Source: BJGV01 sp964013575 (lineage in GTDB: Bacteria; Pseudomonadota; Gammaproteobacteria; Burkholderiales; Nitrosomonadaceae). From it: 54,975 nucleotides of DNA. The stretch covers positions 1 through 54,975 of the forward strand of contig CAXGWP010000010.1 of assembly GCA_964013575.1 (NCBI GenBank). Reading direction: 5' to 3'. How positions within the stretch are numbered: the first letter of the stretch is position 1; each line of letters starts with the position of its first letter. Below the pieces are notes generated by a model. That model did no database searches and was not told where the DNA came from. It saw only the letters and a list, made by a program, of their open reading frames with translations. Of this stretch, positions 43,201 through 53,027 are shown piece by piece. The position numbers were made by a program, and so were the translations under genes.

Positions 43201-43325
43201 TAAGGCAACCTTTAGGTATTGCTGTAGTTGGAGGATTAATTTTCTCCCAATTAATAACACTATTTATTACACCAGTGATTTATCTTTATCTAGATAAATT
43301 TAACAATAAGAGCCCTTTGCATTAA
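40266..43325 (+). CDS. RND multidrug efflux transporter (MdtB/MdtC-like, HAE1)
   Basis: A 1019-aa inner-membrane proton antiporter with twelve membrane segments and two large periplasmic loops. MNLSELCIRRPVMTVLLSASA is the usual first helix (split: MNLSELCIRRPVMTV, LLSASA). The TM4 proton-relay pair of aspartates is in AVGLVVDDSIVVLENIVRH. The second half has LGIVKKNAIMMIDFALDAQR. The docking/porter segment LNPIQNLRLGGRISKSRYQYV resembles MdtB/MdtC more than AcrB, so drugs, bile-like compounds or metal-chelates are possible substrates. It is paired with the adaptor upstream. The stop is one base from the convergent serB stop. Confidence 0.93.
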   Translation: MNLSELCIRRPVMTVLLSASAIIAGIISYTNLPIAALPSYDSPTISVRASLPGASPEIMASSVATKLEREFAIIPGLQIISSISTLSNTRITLEFDQNRNIDNASIDVQAALLRAQKTLPIEMNSPPSYRKINPAESSILYLALSSPSMSLSRLNDFAENFVSPAISNLPGVAQIGIYGQKKYAVRIQVNPNELAARNLSVDDIASALNNANPNSPIGTLDGPRQSLTIQANRQLSNADDFSNIVVAISPTGAPVRLSDVAKVIDSIESVRTASWTNNERSITLAVKRLPGGNTVETVDAIKAALPGLIAQMPKSVNLKITGDYSTSIRDAIHDAELTLIITIALVVLVIFLFLRKATATIIPVLSLPISLLSATALMYVFNYSLDNISLLAITLAVGLVVDDSIVVLENIVRHIERGESPLQAAIKGSKEVSFTIISISLSLVAVFIPIFFMPGVIGLLFYEFAAVVGIAVLMSAVVSLTLIPMMASRYLNHHNSEYKSMKLTGWFAGFFNKILSLYEHTLDWALIHKKITLGIALATFIATGALFIILPKGFFPEEDIGRIKVSVETVEDISFPAMSKLLQQTNQIMLSHSAIETIVSYADDTNHARMYVQLKPFSERQPMKSILEDLRNKVQVIPGIKVYLNPIQNLRLGGRISKSRYQYVMRSVHSQNLNKAATEIMALMMNEKDIFRDVTSDSQLKGLQARMNINRDKANLLGVEIASIRSALYSAFGERQVSTIYTANNSYQVIMQVSDTHRIDENNLSNIYVRSKNDTLIPLSTVASVERELGPISINHSGQLESQTISFNLASGASLGEATKKIELFKDELNIPAGILTNYAGDAAAFQSSQTSQIFLIVAALLVIYVLLGVLYESYIHPITILSGLPSAAVGALAMLWIFNIELSIIAMIGILMLLGIVKKNAIMMIDFALDAQRSNNIHPYEAIRTACLLRFRPIMMTTLVALIGAIPIAIGLGAGAELRQPLGIAVVGGLIFSQLITLFITPVIYLYLDKFNNKSPLH

Positions 43326-43326
43326 T

Positions 43327-44169
43327 TTACCTATCATTTCTTGAAAAAATATTACCTATCCCATCCAACCCAACATAATTAATTACATGCGTTGCATTCT
43401 TTTGTGCAATTGGTTTAGCATGATATGCTATGCTTATCGCTGCTTCTTTAAACATTGGAATATCATTAGCACCATCACCAATAGCAAGTAAGTCTTTATT
43501 TTTGAGTCCAAGTTTATTTCTTATCTTATTAAGAATCTCTCCTTTTCCTTTTTCTCCAATAATGTCACCCACTAATCTACCTGTTAATTTATTATTTTCA
43601 ATCTCAAGTGTATTGGCAAATGCATAATCTAACCCTAACCTTTCTTTTAATTTATTAGTAAAAAAAGTAAATCCACCAGAAATAAGAACTGTTTTAATAT
43701 TTGCATTCCTCAGCTGCAATAGCAATTTCTCAGCACCCAGGTTAAGTAATAATTTTTCATTGTAAACTTTCTGCAAAGCACTATAATCTAACCCTTTTAG
43801 TAATGCTGTACGTCTAATAAGACTTTCAGAAAAATCTATATCACCATGCATAGTCTTTTCAGTAAGATCAACCACTTGTTTCCTGACACCATGTATATCT
43901 GCTAGCTCATCTAGAGACTCTATTCCTATAAGAGTAGAGTCCATATCTATTCCTATTAAACTAAATTTATCAAGACTGTCTAATTTATTTACAAATGCAA
44001 AATCAAGTTCTCTTTCTAAACAAAAATTTGGTATACATTCATGTTGAGCAGCATCAACAAGGCGAAAAGCAACTCTGTTAATTTTTTTAATTTGACTAGA
44101 ACCTGAAAATTTAGCTAGCTCTTTAAGTGCACGTGTTTCTATATCGAACCCTTGAATAATTAGGTCCAT
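43327..44169 (-). CDS. serB: phosphoserine phosphatase SerB
   Basis: Dephosphorylates O-phosphoserine, the last step of serine synthesis. The 280-aa protein has a short N-terminal ACT-like region and a HAD core. The nucleophile and acid are D75 and D77 in GIDMDSTLIG. Motif II is ISGGFTFFT, and motifs III/IV are GDGANDIPMFKEA. The DELADIHGVRKQV cap region is typical. GGAAGGA precedes ATG 44169. It is convergent with the RND pump gene and precedes no other serine gene here. Confidence 0.96.
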   Translation of the reverse strand: MDLIIQGFDIETRALKELAKFSGSSQIKKINRVAFRLVDAAQHECIPNFCLERELDFAFVNKLDSLDKFSLIGIDMDSTLIGIESLDELADIHGVRKQVVDLTEKTMHGDIDFSESLIRRTALLKGLDYSALQKVYNEKLLLNLGAEKLLLQLRNANIKTVLISGGFTFFTNKLKERLGLDYAFANTLEIENNKLTGRLVGDIIGEKGKGEILNKIRNKLGLKNKDLLAIGDGANDIPMFKEAAISIAYHAKPIAQKNATHVINYVGLDGIGNIFSRNDR

Positions 44170-44235
44170 ACTTTATCCTTCCAAAATAAATATACCATAT
44201 CTATATTCTTAATTTAATAAATAAACCTATAAAGA

Positions 44236-47200
44236 TCAATGTTTCATTGTTCCTTTTAATTCCTTAATCACATTATTTATTTTTATCACTCGGACAGAGA
44301 TATCATCAATATTTATATGGATTTTTAGGCAATCTTGACCACAAAATTTATACTCATTATTATTATGAACAAGCATAATCATTTTCTTTACATCAATATT
44401 AGGGTTAGCAATAAATTGTATCAATATATTTTCTGCTGAAGCATCTATACGAGATATCCCTAAAGGTTTTGATAAAACTCGAATCCGGTGACAGTCCATT
44501 AATGTTTTAACTGGATCAGGGAACATCCCAAAACGATCAACAAGTTCCATATACATATTATCTAATTGCTCACTTGTTTCACAATGTGCCATTCTTTTAT
44601 ATAAAACTAAGCGTTCGTGTATATCATTACAGTAACTATCTGGAAGCAATGAAGGCGCATGTAAATTTACTTCAGTTGTAATACCTAATGGGTTCTGTAT
44701 ATCTGGTTCACGCCCTTCTTGTAAAGATTTTATTGCTGTATCTAACAAGGAACTATATAAATTAAATCCAACTTCATATATTTCCCCGCTCTGTGATTCC
44801 CCAAGAAATTCTCCTGCACCTCTTATTTCTAAATCATGTATAGCTAGATAATAGCCAACTCCTAACCCCTCCATTTCTTTAATTGCATCAATCCGCTTCC
44901 TAGCTTTTATACCTAAAATCTCTTCCTCTGGTACCAGCAAATATGCATAAGCCTGGTGATGAGAACGACCAACACGCCCACGTAATTGGTGTAATTGTGC
45001 TAGACCAAATTTATCTGCACGTTCAATAACAATTGTATTTGCACTAGGAATGTCAAGACCAGTTTCAATAATTGTTGTACACAAAAGCATATCAAATTTC
45101 TGCCTGTAAAAATCTCTCATTACACTCTCTAGGTCTCGTTCACGCATTTTCCCATGTGCAATCTCAATACGTATCTCAGGTAATAGTCTAGCAAGCATAT
45201 TGTATACAGACTGAATTGTGTCTACAGAATTATGTAAATAATAAATTTGCCCACCTCTTTTTATTTCTCGTAAACATGCTTCTCGGATGATCCCTTTAGA
45301 ATAAGGATTAACTAAAGTTTTTATTGCAAGACGTTTTTGAGGTGCTGTATTAATAATAGAAAAATCACGAAGACCTTCTAAAGACATTGATAGAGAACGA
45401 GGGATAGGTGTAGCAGTTAATGTTAATATGTCCACCTCAGATTTAAATTTCTTAAGCTGATCCTTTTGACGCACACCAAATCTGTGCTCTTCATCAATTA
45501 TTACCAATCCAAGGTTCTTAAAATGTATATCCTTCTGAATTAATTTATGAGTTCCAACAACGATATCTATTCTTCCTTCAGATAATCCTTTTTTTATTTC
45601 AACCTGATCTTTTGCAGAACGAAAACGAGACATCTCAGAAATAACTACTGGCCATTGATCAGAAATTAAACCAAATCGATCAGAGAAATTTTGAAAATGT
45701 TGTTCTGCAAGTAAAGTTGTTGGTACAAGAATCGCTACTTGCTTATTATTAGATATGGCTATAAAGGCGGCCCTTAGTGCTACTTCTGTTTTACCAAAAC
45801 CAACATCTCCACAAATCAACCGATCCATTGGTTTATCTGAACATAAATCCTGAATGACAGCTTTAATAGCAGAAGCTTGATCGGGTGTTTCTTCAAAACC
45901 AAACCCTTCAGAGAAAGCTTCATAATCATGTTTATTAATATTAAATCTATAGCCCTTCTTATTAGCACGTTGTGCGTATAAATTTAATAATTCAGCAGCT
46001 GTATCATGCACTTTCTTAATAGCATTTTTCTTGGCTTTATCCCATTGTCCACTACCAAGTTTGTGTAATGCGGTAGATTCTTGAGCAGTACCACTATAGC
46101 GGCTAATAAGGTGTAATTGAGAAACAGGAACATAAAGTTTATCTCCCCCGTCGTACTCAAGTAAAAGAAACTCATTCAATTGCAAATGGCTATTTCTTCC
46201 TGGGTCCATATCCACAAGACCTGAATAACGCCCAATTCCATGCTGCTCATGCACTACAAGGTCACCAATTTTGGTCTCAGATAAATCTCGCAGCATTGTA
46301 TCAGTAGCTGTTACCACACTTCTCAGTTCTCGCTCATTCCTTTTATGATGGTGTGTGGCATATAACTCACTTTCAGTAATGAAAGCATAACCTTCATTGT
46401 TAAGAATAAAACCATTATGTAACGGAGAGATGCAAAGCATAAATTCTTCTTTACTTTCTCTAAATTGGTTATATCCATTACAAATTTTTGGAGAAAGACC
46501 ATATTGCTTTAAATGATCAACAACTAGCTCACGCCTTCCTAGGCTTTCTACTACAAGCAGAACACGCCTATTAGATGAATTAAATTTATCTATAAATACA
46601 GTAAGTTTCTCTATAGGATTAGTTGCACGTCTATCAACTTGTATTAATGGCAGACCACTAGTAATATTTTCAACTCCTGGCTGAGATTTTTCTAATTCCT
46701 GGTTAATTTTAACTCTTGGATATGACTTAATATTTTTAAAAAAACACTCAGAAGTGAGAAATAAATCTTCTGGAGCTACTATAGGGCGACTAATATCACT
46801 CCGTAACAATTTATAACGAGATAATGTATTGCACCAGAAATTTTCTATTTCTAAATTAATATTGTGATGTAAACATAACAATACAGAATCAGGAAGATAA
46901 TCAAATAATGTTTCTGTCTGCTTAAAAAATAATGGAAGATAATATTCAATCCCTGCTGTAGCAACCCCTTTCCCGATATCCTTATAAATACGAAATTTCG
47001 ATGGGTCACCTTCAAATCTTTCACGGAAATTTCCCCGGAAGTTTGCTCGTCCATCTTCATTAAATGGAAATTCACGAGCTGGTAATAACCTTACCTCATC
47101 TACTGGATAAATACTTCTTTGCGTATCAACATCAAATGTTTTAATAGTTTCTATTTCATTATCTAGTCTATCAATACGGTAAGGTAATGAACTACCCATT

Positions 47201-47709
47201 GGAAATAAATCAATTAATCCACCTCGTACACTGTATTCTCCTGGAGAAATTACTTGGCTTACATGGGTATAACCAGCTAGCGTCATTTGACTAAGAAATA
47301 GCTTTAAATCAAATATTTCTCCACGTTTAATGAAAAATGTATATGCTGCAAGGTATTCACGAGGGGGCATACGATAAAGTGCTGTTGTGACAGGAACAAT
47401 CAATATGTCACATAAGTTACGCATGATTTGATAAAAAGTAGCAAGCCGTTCTGAAATTAGGTCAGGATGGGGAGAAATATTATCATATGGAAGTGTTTCC
47501 CAATCAGGTAGAAAATGAATCTTCAAACTAGGAGCAAAGAAAGGAATTTCCCTCAATAATCTGTGGGATTCTAATGCGTTTGCACAAATAATGACAATGG
47601 GTTTCTCTTGTTGTGCTATTTTTGCAAGAACGTAGGAGTCACCAGAACCATAAAAATTAGAATATTTAGAGATTGAACCCGATTTAGGAGGATTAAACGT
47701 AAATTGCAT
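44236..47709 (-). CDS. mfd: transcription-repair coupling factor Mfd
   Basis: Removes RNA polymerase stalled at DNA lesions and recruits UvrA. The 1157-aa protein (E. coli 1148) begins with UvrB-like domains (ICANALESHRLLREIPFF and FLPDWETLPYDNISPH). The RNA-polymerase interaction domain follows (KIGDLVVHEQHGIGRYSGL). The RecG-like translocase has Walker A CGDVGFGKTEVALRA, the DEEH box VIIDEEHRFGVRQ, and motifs TATPIPRSLSMSL and QLRGRVGRS. A C-terminal autoinhibitory domain ends it. All helicase motifs look intact. It lies between serB and recJ on the same strand. Confidence 0.98.
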   Translation of the reverse strand: MQFTFNPPKSGSISKYSNFYGSGDSYVLAKIAQQEKPIVIICANALESHRLLREIPFFAPSLKIHFLPDWETLPYDNISPHPDLISERLATFYQIMRNLCDILIVPVTTALYRMPPREYLAAYTFFIKRGEIFDLKLFLSQMTLAGYTHVSQVISPGEYSVRGGLIDLFPMGSSLPYRIDRLDNEIETIKTFDVDTQRSIYPVDEVRLLPAREFPFNEDGRANFRGNFRERFEGDPSKFRIYKDIGKGVATAGIEYYLPLFFKQTETLFDYLPDSVLLCLHHNINLEIENFWCNTLSRYKLLRSDISRPIVAPEDLFLTSECFFKNIKSYPRVKINQELEKSQPGVENITSGLPLIQVDRRATNPIEKLTVFIDKFNSSNRRVLLVVESLGRRELVVDHLKQYGLSPKICNGYNQFRESKEEFMLCISPLHNGFILNNEGYAFITESELYATHHHKRNERELRSVVTATDTMLRDLSETKIGDLVVHEQHGIGRYSGLVDMDPGRNSHLQLNEFLLLEYDGGDKLYVPVSQLHLISRYSGTAQESTALHKLGSGQWDKAKKNAIKKVHDTAAELLNLYAQRANKKGYRFNINKHDYEAFSEGFGFEETPDQASAIKAVIQDLCSDKPMDRLICGDVGFGKTEVALRAAFIAISNNKQVAILVPTTLLAEQHFQNFSDRFGLISDQWPVVISEMSRFRSAKDQVEIKKGLSEGRIDIVVGTHKLIQKDIHFKNLGLVIIDEEHRFGVRQKDQLKKFKSEVDILTLTATPIPRSLSMSLEGLRDFSIINTAPQKRLAIKTLVNPYSKGIIREACLREIKRGGQIYYLHNSVDTIQSVYNMLARLLPEIRIEIAHGKMRERDLESVMRDFYRQKFDMLLCTTIIETGLDIPSANTIVIERADKFGLAQLHQLRGRVGRSHHQAYAYLLVPEEEILGIKARKRIDAIKEMEGLGVGYYLAIHDLEIRGAGEFLGESQSGEIYEVGFNLYSSLLDTAIKSLQEGREPDIQNPLGITTEVNLHAPSLLPDSYCNDIHERLVLYKRMAHCETSEQLDNMYMELVDRFGMFPDPVKTLMDCHRIRVLSKPLGISRIDASAENILIQFIANPNIDVKKMIMLVHNNNEYKFCGQDCLKIHINIDDISVRVIKINNVIKELKGTMKH

Positions 47710-47840
47710 CTGAATACATACTAAAAATTGTTAATACAAGAAACTTATATCCCAGTGGAATCTAAACGAACATTTATTTAAATTATATTAAAACCCTAGA
47801 TCTTAATATAAGAAAATAGCCCCTTTCCCTAGGATAGTCA

Positions 47841-49592
47841 TTATACTGGTTTCCAATGATCTAATATAAGTTGTAAGCTTTCATTACCACTATATTCATT
47901 CACATTAAGGCGATAAACTGCATCAATCTCTTCTGGTAAAGAACCTTGATAAAAGAACAACATAGATTCATACAAATGAATTGAATTCTCTCCTGTGCCA
48001 GGTTTAATCTTTCTCAACTTTAATTTTAGATGCTTCCCCCCTACTATATATTGATGCTTTACTTTAAAACGAGAATTAAATATAGGATAAGGAAATCCCT
48101 GCCCCCATACCTGCCCTGCAAAATTATGAGCCAACTCTATATTAATTTCTGATTCATTCAAATCACCATCTGTTTCAATGATACGTAATAGGTCCCTAGA
48201 AGTGAGCAGAATTTGTGATGTTTTCTCAAAAGCATCCTTAAATTTATCAAAATTATCCTGATATATAGTTAGACCTGCAGCGGCCGCATGTCCACCGAAT
48301 TTTAATAATAAACTAGGGTTGCTTTTTGAAACTGCATCTAATGCATCACGGAGGTGAAAACCAGGAATAGATCTCCCAGATCCCTTAATTTCATTATTAT
48401 TCCCGGGAGAAAATATAATTACAGGCCTGTGAAATTTATCCTTAATACGCGATGCAAGAATACCAATTACACCCTGATGCCAAGAAGAATCATATAAAAC
48501 AATGCTGTATGGAAGCCTATTTTCCTTAGTAAAATAAGAGGAAGTAAAGATTTGTTTTATCAATAACTCTGCACTATCCTGCATATTAATTTCTATTGCT
48601 CTACGCTGAGAATTTAGTTCATCAAGCTTTTGAGATAACCTCATGGCATGCGTCTCATTATCAGTAATAAGGCATTCAATACCAATTGACATATCATCAA
48701 GTCTCCCAGCTGCATTTAGTCTTGGTCCCAAAATAAACCCTAACTCAGAAGTTGATGCACTTTGAATATTTTTCCCCACAATTTTAAATAAAGATTTCAC
48801 ACCAGCACAGCTACGTCCATTTCGAATACGATATAATCCTTGTTGCACTAAAATTCGATTATTCATATCTAGCTTCACCACATCACCAATGGTTCCCAAA
48901 GCTACTAGATCTAGTAAATTAGCAAGATTAGGCTCTTTATCAGAAAGGAATCTACCGCGAGACCGGAACTCAGCACGTAATGCAAGCATTAAATAAAACA
49001 TTACTCCCACGCCAGCTATATTTTTACTAGGAAAATCACATCCAAGCTGATTAGGGTTTACTATTGAAGTTGCATTAGGTAGCTTATCTCCAGGCAAATG
49101 ATGATCCGTAATAAATACTTGTATACCAATACGATTAGCCTCTTCCACACCTTCTATACTAGCAATCCCATTATCAACAGTAATAAGTATATCAGGCCGA
49201 GTTCCCTCATTTAGATTAGCAGCTAATCGCACAATCTCTGGAGTCAGACCATAACCATGTTCAAAGCGATTTGGTACCAAATAATTTACTATTGCACCAA
49301 ATTTCCTCAATCCACGAATCCCTACTGCACATGCTGTTGCTCCATCTACATCATAATCGGCTACAATCAATATATGCTTGCTAGAAACTATTGCATCTGC
49401 AAGAAGTGCAGCCATTTCTGATATATTCTTCAAATGCCAAAATGGAATTAATTGCGACAGATCTTTAGTAATCTCTCTGGGCTCCCTAATACCTCGTGCA
49501 GCATAAACACGGGCCAGAACAGGATGAATCCCATAACTGATTAGCGTCTCTAAGGAATCAGAAGTATAACTTCTAGTAACAATATTTGCCAT
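47841..49592 (-). CDS. recJ: single-strand DNA exonuclease RecJ
   Basis: 5'-3' exonuclease for recombination, mismatch and base-excision repair. The 583-aa length is typical. DHH-family metal ligands are in LIVADYDVDGATACAV, LITVDNGIASIEG and FITDHHLPGD. The DHHA1 domain has KFGGHAAAAGLTIY, and an OB-type C-domain binds single-stranded DNA. RLDDMSIGIECLIT is also characteristic. It follows the conserved 358-aa gene on the same strand, an order I associate with betaproteobacteria. Confidence 0.97.
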   Translation of the reverse strand: MANIVTRSYTSDSLETLISYGIHPVLARVYAARGIREPREITKDLSQLIPFWHLKNISEMAALLADAIVSSKHILIVADYDVDGATACAVGIRGLRKFGAIVNYLVPNRFEHGYGLTPEIVRLAANLNEGTRPDILITVDNGIASIEGVEEANRIGIQVFITDHHLPGDKLPNATSIVNPNQLGCDFPSKNIAGVGVMFYLMLALRAEFRSRGRFLSDKEPNLANLLDLVALGTIGDVVKLDMNNRILVQQGLYRIRNGRSCAGVKSLFKIVGKNIQSASTSELGFILGPRLNAAGRLDDMSIGIECLITDNETHAMRLSQKLDELNSQRRAIEINMQDSAELLIKQIFTSSYFTKENRLPYSIVLYDSSWHQGVIGILASRIKDKFHRPVIIFSPGNNNEIKGSGRSIPGFHLRDALDAVSKSNPSLLLKFGGHAAAAGLTIYQDNFDKFKDAFEKTSQILLTSRDLLRIIETDGDLNESEINIELAHNFAGQVWGQGFPYPIFNSRFKVKHQYIVGGKHLKLKLRKIKPGTGENSIHLYESMLFFYQGSLPEEIDAVYRLNVNEYSGNESLQLILDHWKPV

Positions 49593-49722
49593 TTGGATGA
49601 ATAATTCAGTTTCTATTCTCTAAAACTAAAAACTAAGATTAAAAACATTTAAATTCAATAGCAAAGAATCTATTTGAAAGTAGAATTATACTATATAAGT
49701 ATAATACAGAATGCCAAATATA

Positions 49723-50799
49723 TTAATTGTCTATATAAGCTGGAAATGATTTCCTAATTCGCCAGAATTTATAAAGATTATTCTTTGTTATAAAAAAATT
49801 CCTAGCAACACCATCCCTTATAGTTGTTATAGTTAATTGGTTTATAATATTTTTTTTAAGCATGCCAAGTGCTGGTATAAACCAATTCTTTTCTAACCCT
49901 TTAAGACTCTCACGCCAGCCATAGACATCTCCATATTGAGATTTTCCATATAAAGAATCTAAAAAAATAAGCTGCCTATGAGATTTATTTAAATGAGGCC
50001 AGTTCTCCATATTATGAGGAAGTTCCATAAGGTTTACGCCGCTGGCCGTAACTAAAGAATTTAGAAAAATATCATTACTCCATATATATTTATAAGGAGA
50101 AACCACGGATTTAGGGGTTATGCCACCTCCCCAGAACCAAATACCATTTAATGGTAAGTCTCCACGTGCTTCTCGCACCTGATTAAGAGGGTGTTCATGC
50201 AATAACATTTGAATCTCATTTAATATCCCCTTCCAAAACATTTCTTCAGGACCGTATGGAAAATAGTCATTAATATTCTTTGCAATAACATCACTTAATA
50301 TATGAGTATGAATAAGAGGTGTTTTTTTCAAACATAAATACCAACGATCAGAACATAAAGGAAAAATTGAAATTAATTCTTTCTTATTATTATCTCCATA
50401 TTTTGAAAATATACTATCTTCAGAAAAATACTTATTAATGACTTCAACAAACTGATAAGCTTCTTCTAAAGAAATATTAAACGTACGACTATCAGCCAAT
50501 AATACCTGGTCATGCTCAACTCTTAGATGCACTGGGTCAGCCCTTAACCAATACCCTTCAATAGTATCTATGTCTACTGTTTTATCTGTTAATAATGTAA
50601 GAGGTGCTATGGGTAGGTCTTGTTGCTTTCTTACACTGAAGGTTCCACACAACCAGTCTTCTACTCCTTTTGATTCAGATCTACTCTGTAAACTCTTTGC
50701 AAGAATATCCTCAATTGCAGGTAAAGATAAGCCTTGGTATATTTCAAGTAATTTAGAGTCTGGCCAAAATAAATTTGGAATTAAAAAATGTAAGTTCAT
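49723..50799 (-). CDS. conserved uncharacterised protein upstream of recJ
   Basis: A 358-aa cytosolic protein without signal or membrane segments. I believe it belongs to an uncharacterised family found upstream of recJ in betaproteobacteria (COG4255-like), sometimes annotated as phosphoglycerate-mutase-related. Conserved-looking parts are GYWLRADPVHLRVEHDQVLL, RWYLCL, LNQVREARGDLPLNGIWFWGGG and DVYGWRESLKGLEKNW. The W-F-W-G-G-G segment and the two arginine-rich motifs suggest a nucleotide or phosphate site, but no activity is known to me. It lies about 130 bases upstream of recJ on the same strand. Function unknown. Confidence 0.75.
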   Translation of the reverse strand: MNLHFLIPNLFWPDSKLLEIYQGLSLPAIEDILAKSLQSRSESKGVEDWLCGTFSVRKQQDLPIAPLTLLTDKTVDIDTIEGYWLRADPVHLRVEHDQVLLADSRTFNISLEEAYQFVEVINKYFSEDSIFSKYGDNNKKELISIFPLCSDRWYLCLKKTPLIHTHILSDVIAKNINDYFPYGPEEMFWKGILNEIQMLLHEHPLNQVREARGDLPLNGIWFWGGGITPKSVVSPYKYIWSNDIFLNSLVTASGVNLMELPHNMENWPHLNKSHRQLIFLDSLYGKSQYGDVYGWRESLKGLEKNWFIPALGMLKKNIINQLTITTIRDGVARNFFITKNNLYKFWRIRKSFPAYIDN

Positions 50800-50889
50800 G
50801 TAAAAACAGTACTAGAGACTATTATTTCAAAATAAAAATAATTTATGAGAGGTTCCTTATATTTTATACAAAATCCTATTTTTTATTCT

Positions 50890-52233
50890 TTAACTACCTG
50901 CTATAGTCATTCTGTCAACTAATAAAGATCCACATTGTTTAGAACCATGGATTACTACATCATTTCCTATTGCTGAGATATTACCTAACATATCCTTCAA
51001 ATTTCCAGCTATAGTAATCTCTTCAACTGGATAGCATATTTCTCCATTTTCTACCCAATACCCTGCTGCACCACGAGAATAATCACCTGTAACCGGATTC
51101 ACCCCTTGGCCAAGTAGTTCAGTCACTAATAATCCTTTATCCATTTTCTTAATCATTTCAGAAAAATCTAAAAGATTACCATTATTTACTGTTATATTAT
51201 GATTACCACCTGCATTTCCAGAAGTACATAATCCAAGTTTGCGTGATGAATAACTACTAAGAAAATACCCTTGTACTATTCCATTATCAATAATTTTCCG
51301 ATCATTTGTTGCAACACCCTCATCATCAAATGCACTACTTGCTAGTCCTTTCTTTATATGGGGTAGCTCATAAATTTGTATATCTGGAGAAAAAATTTGT
51401 GTGCCTATGCTATCTAAAAGAAAAGATGATTTCCGATAAAGATTAGCACCACTTATAGCGCTAATAAAATGTCCTATCAATCCTGAAGCTATAGGAGCCT
51501 CAAATAAAACTGAGGCTTCACAAGTACCTATTTTTCTCGCACCTAAACGTGCAGTACTTCTCATACCTGCCCTTTTACCAACATGCGAAGCTGATTCCAG
51601 ATCATCTGCGTCTCTTGCCACACTGTACCAATAATCACGTTGCATAGTATCATTTTGAGAAGCAATTACTGCACAGCTGATACTATGGCGAGATGTGGGA
51701 TATCCAGCTATAAATCCAGAGCTATTAGCATAAATAAACTGCGATTCACTTAATGATATACCAGCACCTTCAGAATTAGTAACACGTTTATCTACACTAA
51801 AAGCATTTTCTTCACACATTTTAGCAAGCTGAATAGCCTCATCTATAGATAAGCTCCATGGATGATACAAATCAAGATCAGGAAACTTTTTAGCTAAGAA
51901 ATTAGGCTCTGCTAATCCTGCATAATTATCCTCAGCTGTATGTTTAGCTATAGATAGCGCAGCAGTTACAGCATCATTTATCGCTTTTTTTGAAAAATCA
52001 GAAGTACTAACATGGCCACGCTTATGCCCTATATAAACTGTCACTGATAATCCTTTATCACGGTTATGTTCAATGGTATCAACCTCCCTCTTACGCACCG
52101 TAACATTTTGGCCAAACCCTTCTGATATCTCAGCTTCACAACTACTTGCACCAGCTCTTTTTGCACTAGCCAAAATATCATTTACTATCTGTTTAAGAGT
52201 ATCAATCTCATAAGAAAAACTTGAAGAGTGCAT
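50890..52233 (-). CDS. pmbA: metalloprotease-associated protein PmbA (TldE)
   Basis: Partner of TldD in the heterodimeric TldD/TldE protease, which matures microcin B17, degrades CcdA and processes modified peptides. ATG 52233 gives 447 aa; an upstream TTG (52251) is less likely. The N-domain has VRKREVDTIEHNRDKGLSVTVY and the C-domain has TSGNAGGNHNITVNNGNLL with NPVTGDYSRGAAGYWVENGEI (shown in parts: NPVTGDYSRGAAGYW). TldE itself lacks the zinc HExxxH motif, as here. It is divergent from darP, the same arrangement as E. coli pmbA/yjgA. Confidence 0.95.
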   Translation of the reverse strand: MHSSSFSYEIDTLKQIVNDILASAKRAGASSCEAEISEGFGQNVTVRKREVDTIEHNRDKGLSVTVYIGHKRGHVSTSDFSKKAINDAVTAALSIAKHTAEDNYAGLAEPNFLAKKFPDLDLYHPWSLSIDEAIQLAKMCEENAFSVDKRVTNSEGAGISLSESQFIYANSSGFIAGYPTSRHSISCAVIASQNDTMQRDYWYSVARDADDLESASHVGKRAGMRSTARLGARKIGTCEASVLFEAPIASGLIGHFISAISGANLYRKSSFLLDSIGTQIFSPDIQIYELPHIKKGLASSAFDDEGVATNDRKIIDNGIVQGYFLSSYSSRKLGLCTSGNAGGNHNITVNNGNLLDFSEMIKKMDKGLLVTELLGQGVNPVTGDYSRGAAGYWVENGEICYPVEEITIAGNLKDMLGNISAIGNDVVIHGSKQCGSLLVDRMTIAGS

Positions 52234-52396
52234 AATAATATTGCCTATCAATATAATTTAAAAGAAGATAAATCCTATCAAAAAACTAATAATAATTCCT
52301 TTTTTTAACTATAATTTATTTATAGAAAAACCAATATAGGATATAAACACAAAGAACGATATGATAACAGTTTCTGATTCTCATAATAAATAAAAG

Positions 52397-52939
52397 ATGC
52401 TGATGGACAATACTCAATCTAATAATCTAGAACAAGATACACTAAGCAAAACTAGGATGAAGAGAGAGATGCATGCTTTACAAAATATTGGTGAGCGATT
52501 AATTGAGCTTAATCGAAACCAATTAAAGGAATTTTGCTTGCCTGATACATTATTTGAGGCAATTATCCAAGCAAAAAAAATAAAAAAAAATGGAGCACGC
52601 CGCCGGCAGATACAATATATTGGCAAGCTAATGCGTGAAATTGAAATAAATAGAATCAAAGAAAAACTAGCTACCTGGGATGGAATATCTAATCAACACA
52701 CTGCATGGATATATAATCTAGAACGTTGGAGAAAAAATTTATTAAAAGACAGAAATGCGTTTACTGAATTTGCACTGCAATATCCAGAAGCCAACCTACA
52801 ACGCATAAGAATACTTATAAGGAATACTCATAAAGAAATGAATTACGACAAACCATCAAAAAGTTTCCGCGCCTTATTTCATGAATTACAAATTAGCATC
52901 CCAAAAAATACGTATCAGAAAAATATGAATATAGATTAA
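52397..52939 (+). CDS. darP: ribosome-associated protein DarP (YjgA, DUF615)
   Basis: A 180-aa helical protein acting late in 50S subunit assembly in E. coli. Family features are SKTRMKREMHALQNIGERL, KNGARRRQIQYIGKLMRE and the LERWRKNLLKD segment; the charge is strongly basic. Two ATGs (52397 and 52403) are close together and either could start it. Its divergent position from pmbA is conserved in proteobacteria, which supports the assignment. Confidence 0.94.
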   Translation: MLMDNTQSNNLEQDTLSKTRMKREMHALQNIGERLIELNRNQLKEFCLPDTLFEAIIQAKKIKKNGARRRQIQYIGKLMREIEINRIKEKLATWDGISNQHTAWIYNLERWRKNLLKDRNAFTEFALQYPEANLQRIRILIRNTHKEMNYDKPSKSFRALFHELQISIPKNTYQKNMNID

Positions 52940-53027
52940 TACCAAAATATGGTCTAAGTTTTAATTTTAAATAAATGCATTCAGATATTTTACATTTATT
53001 ACTCTCTTAAAAATTCTTATTATATTT

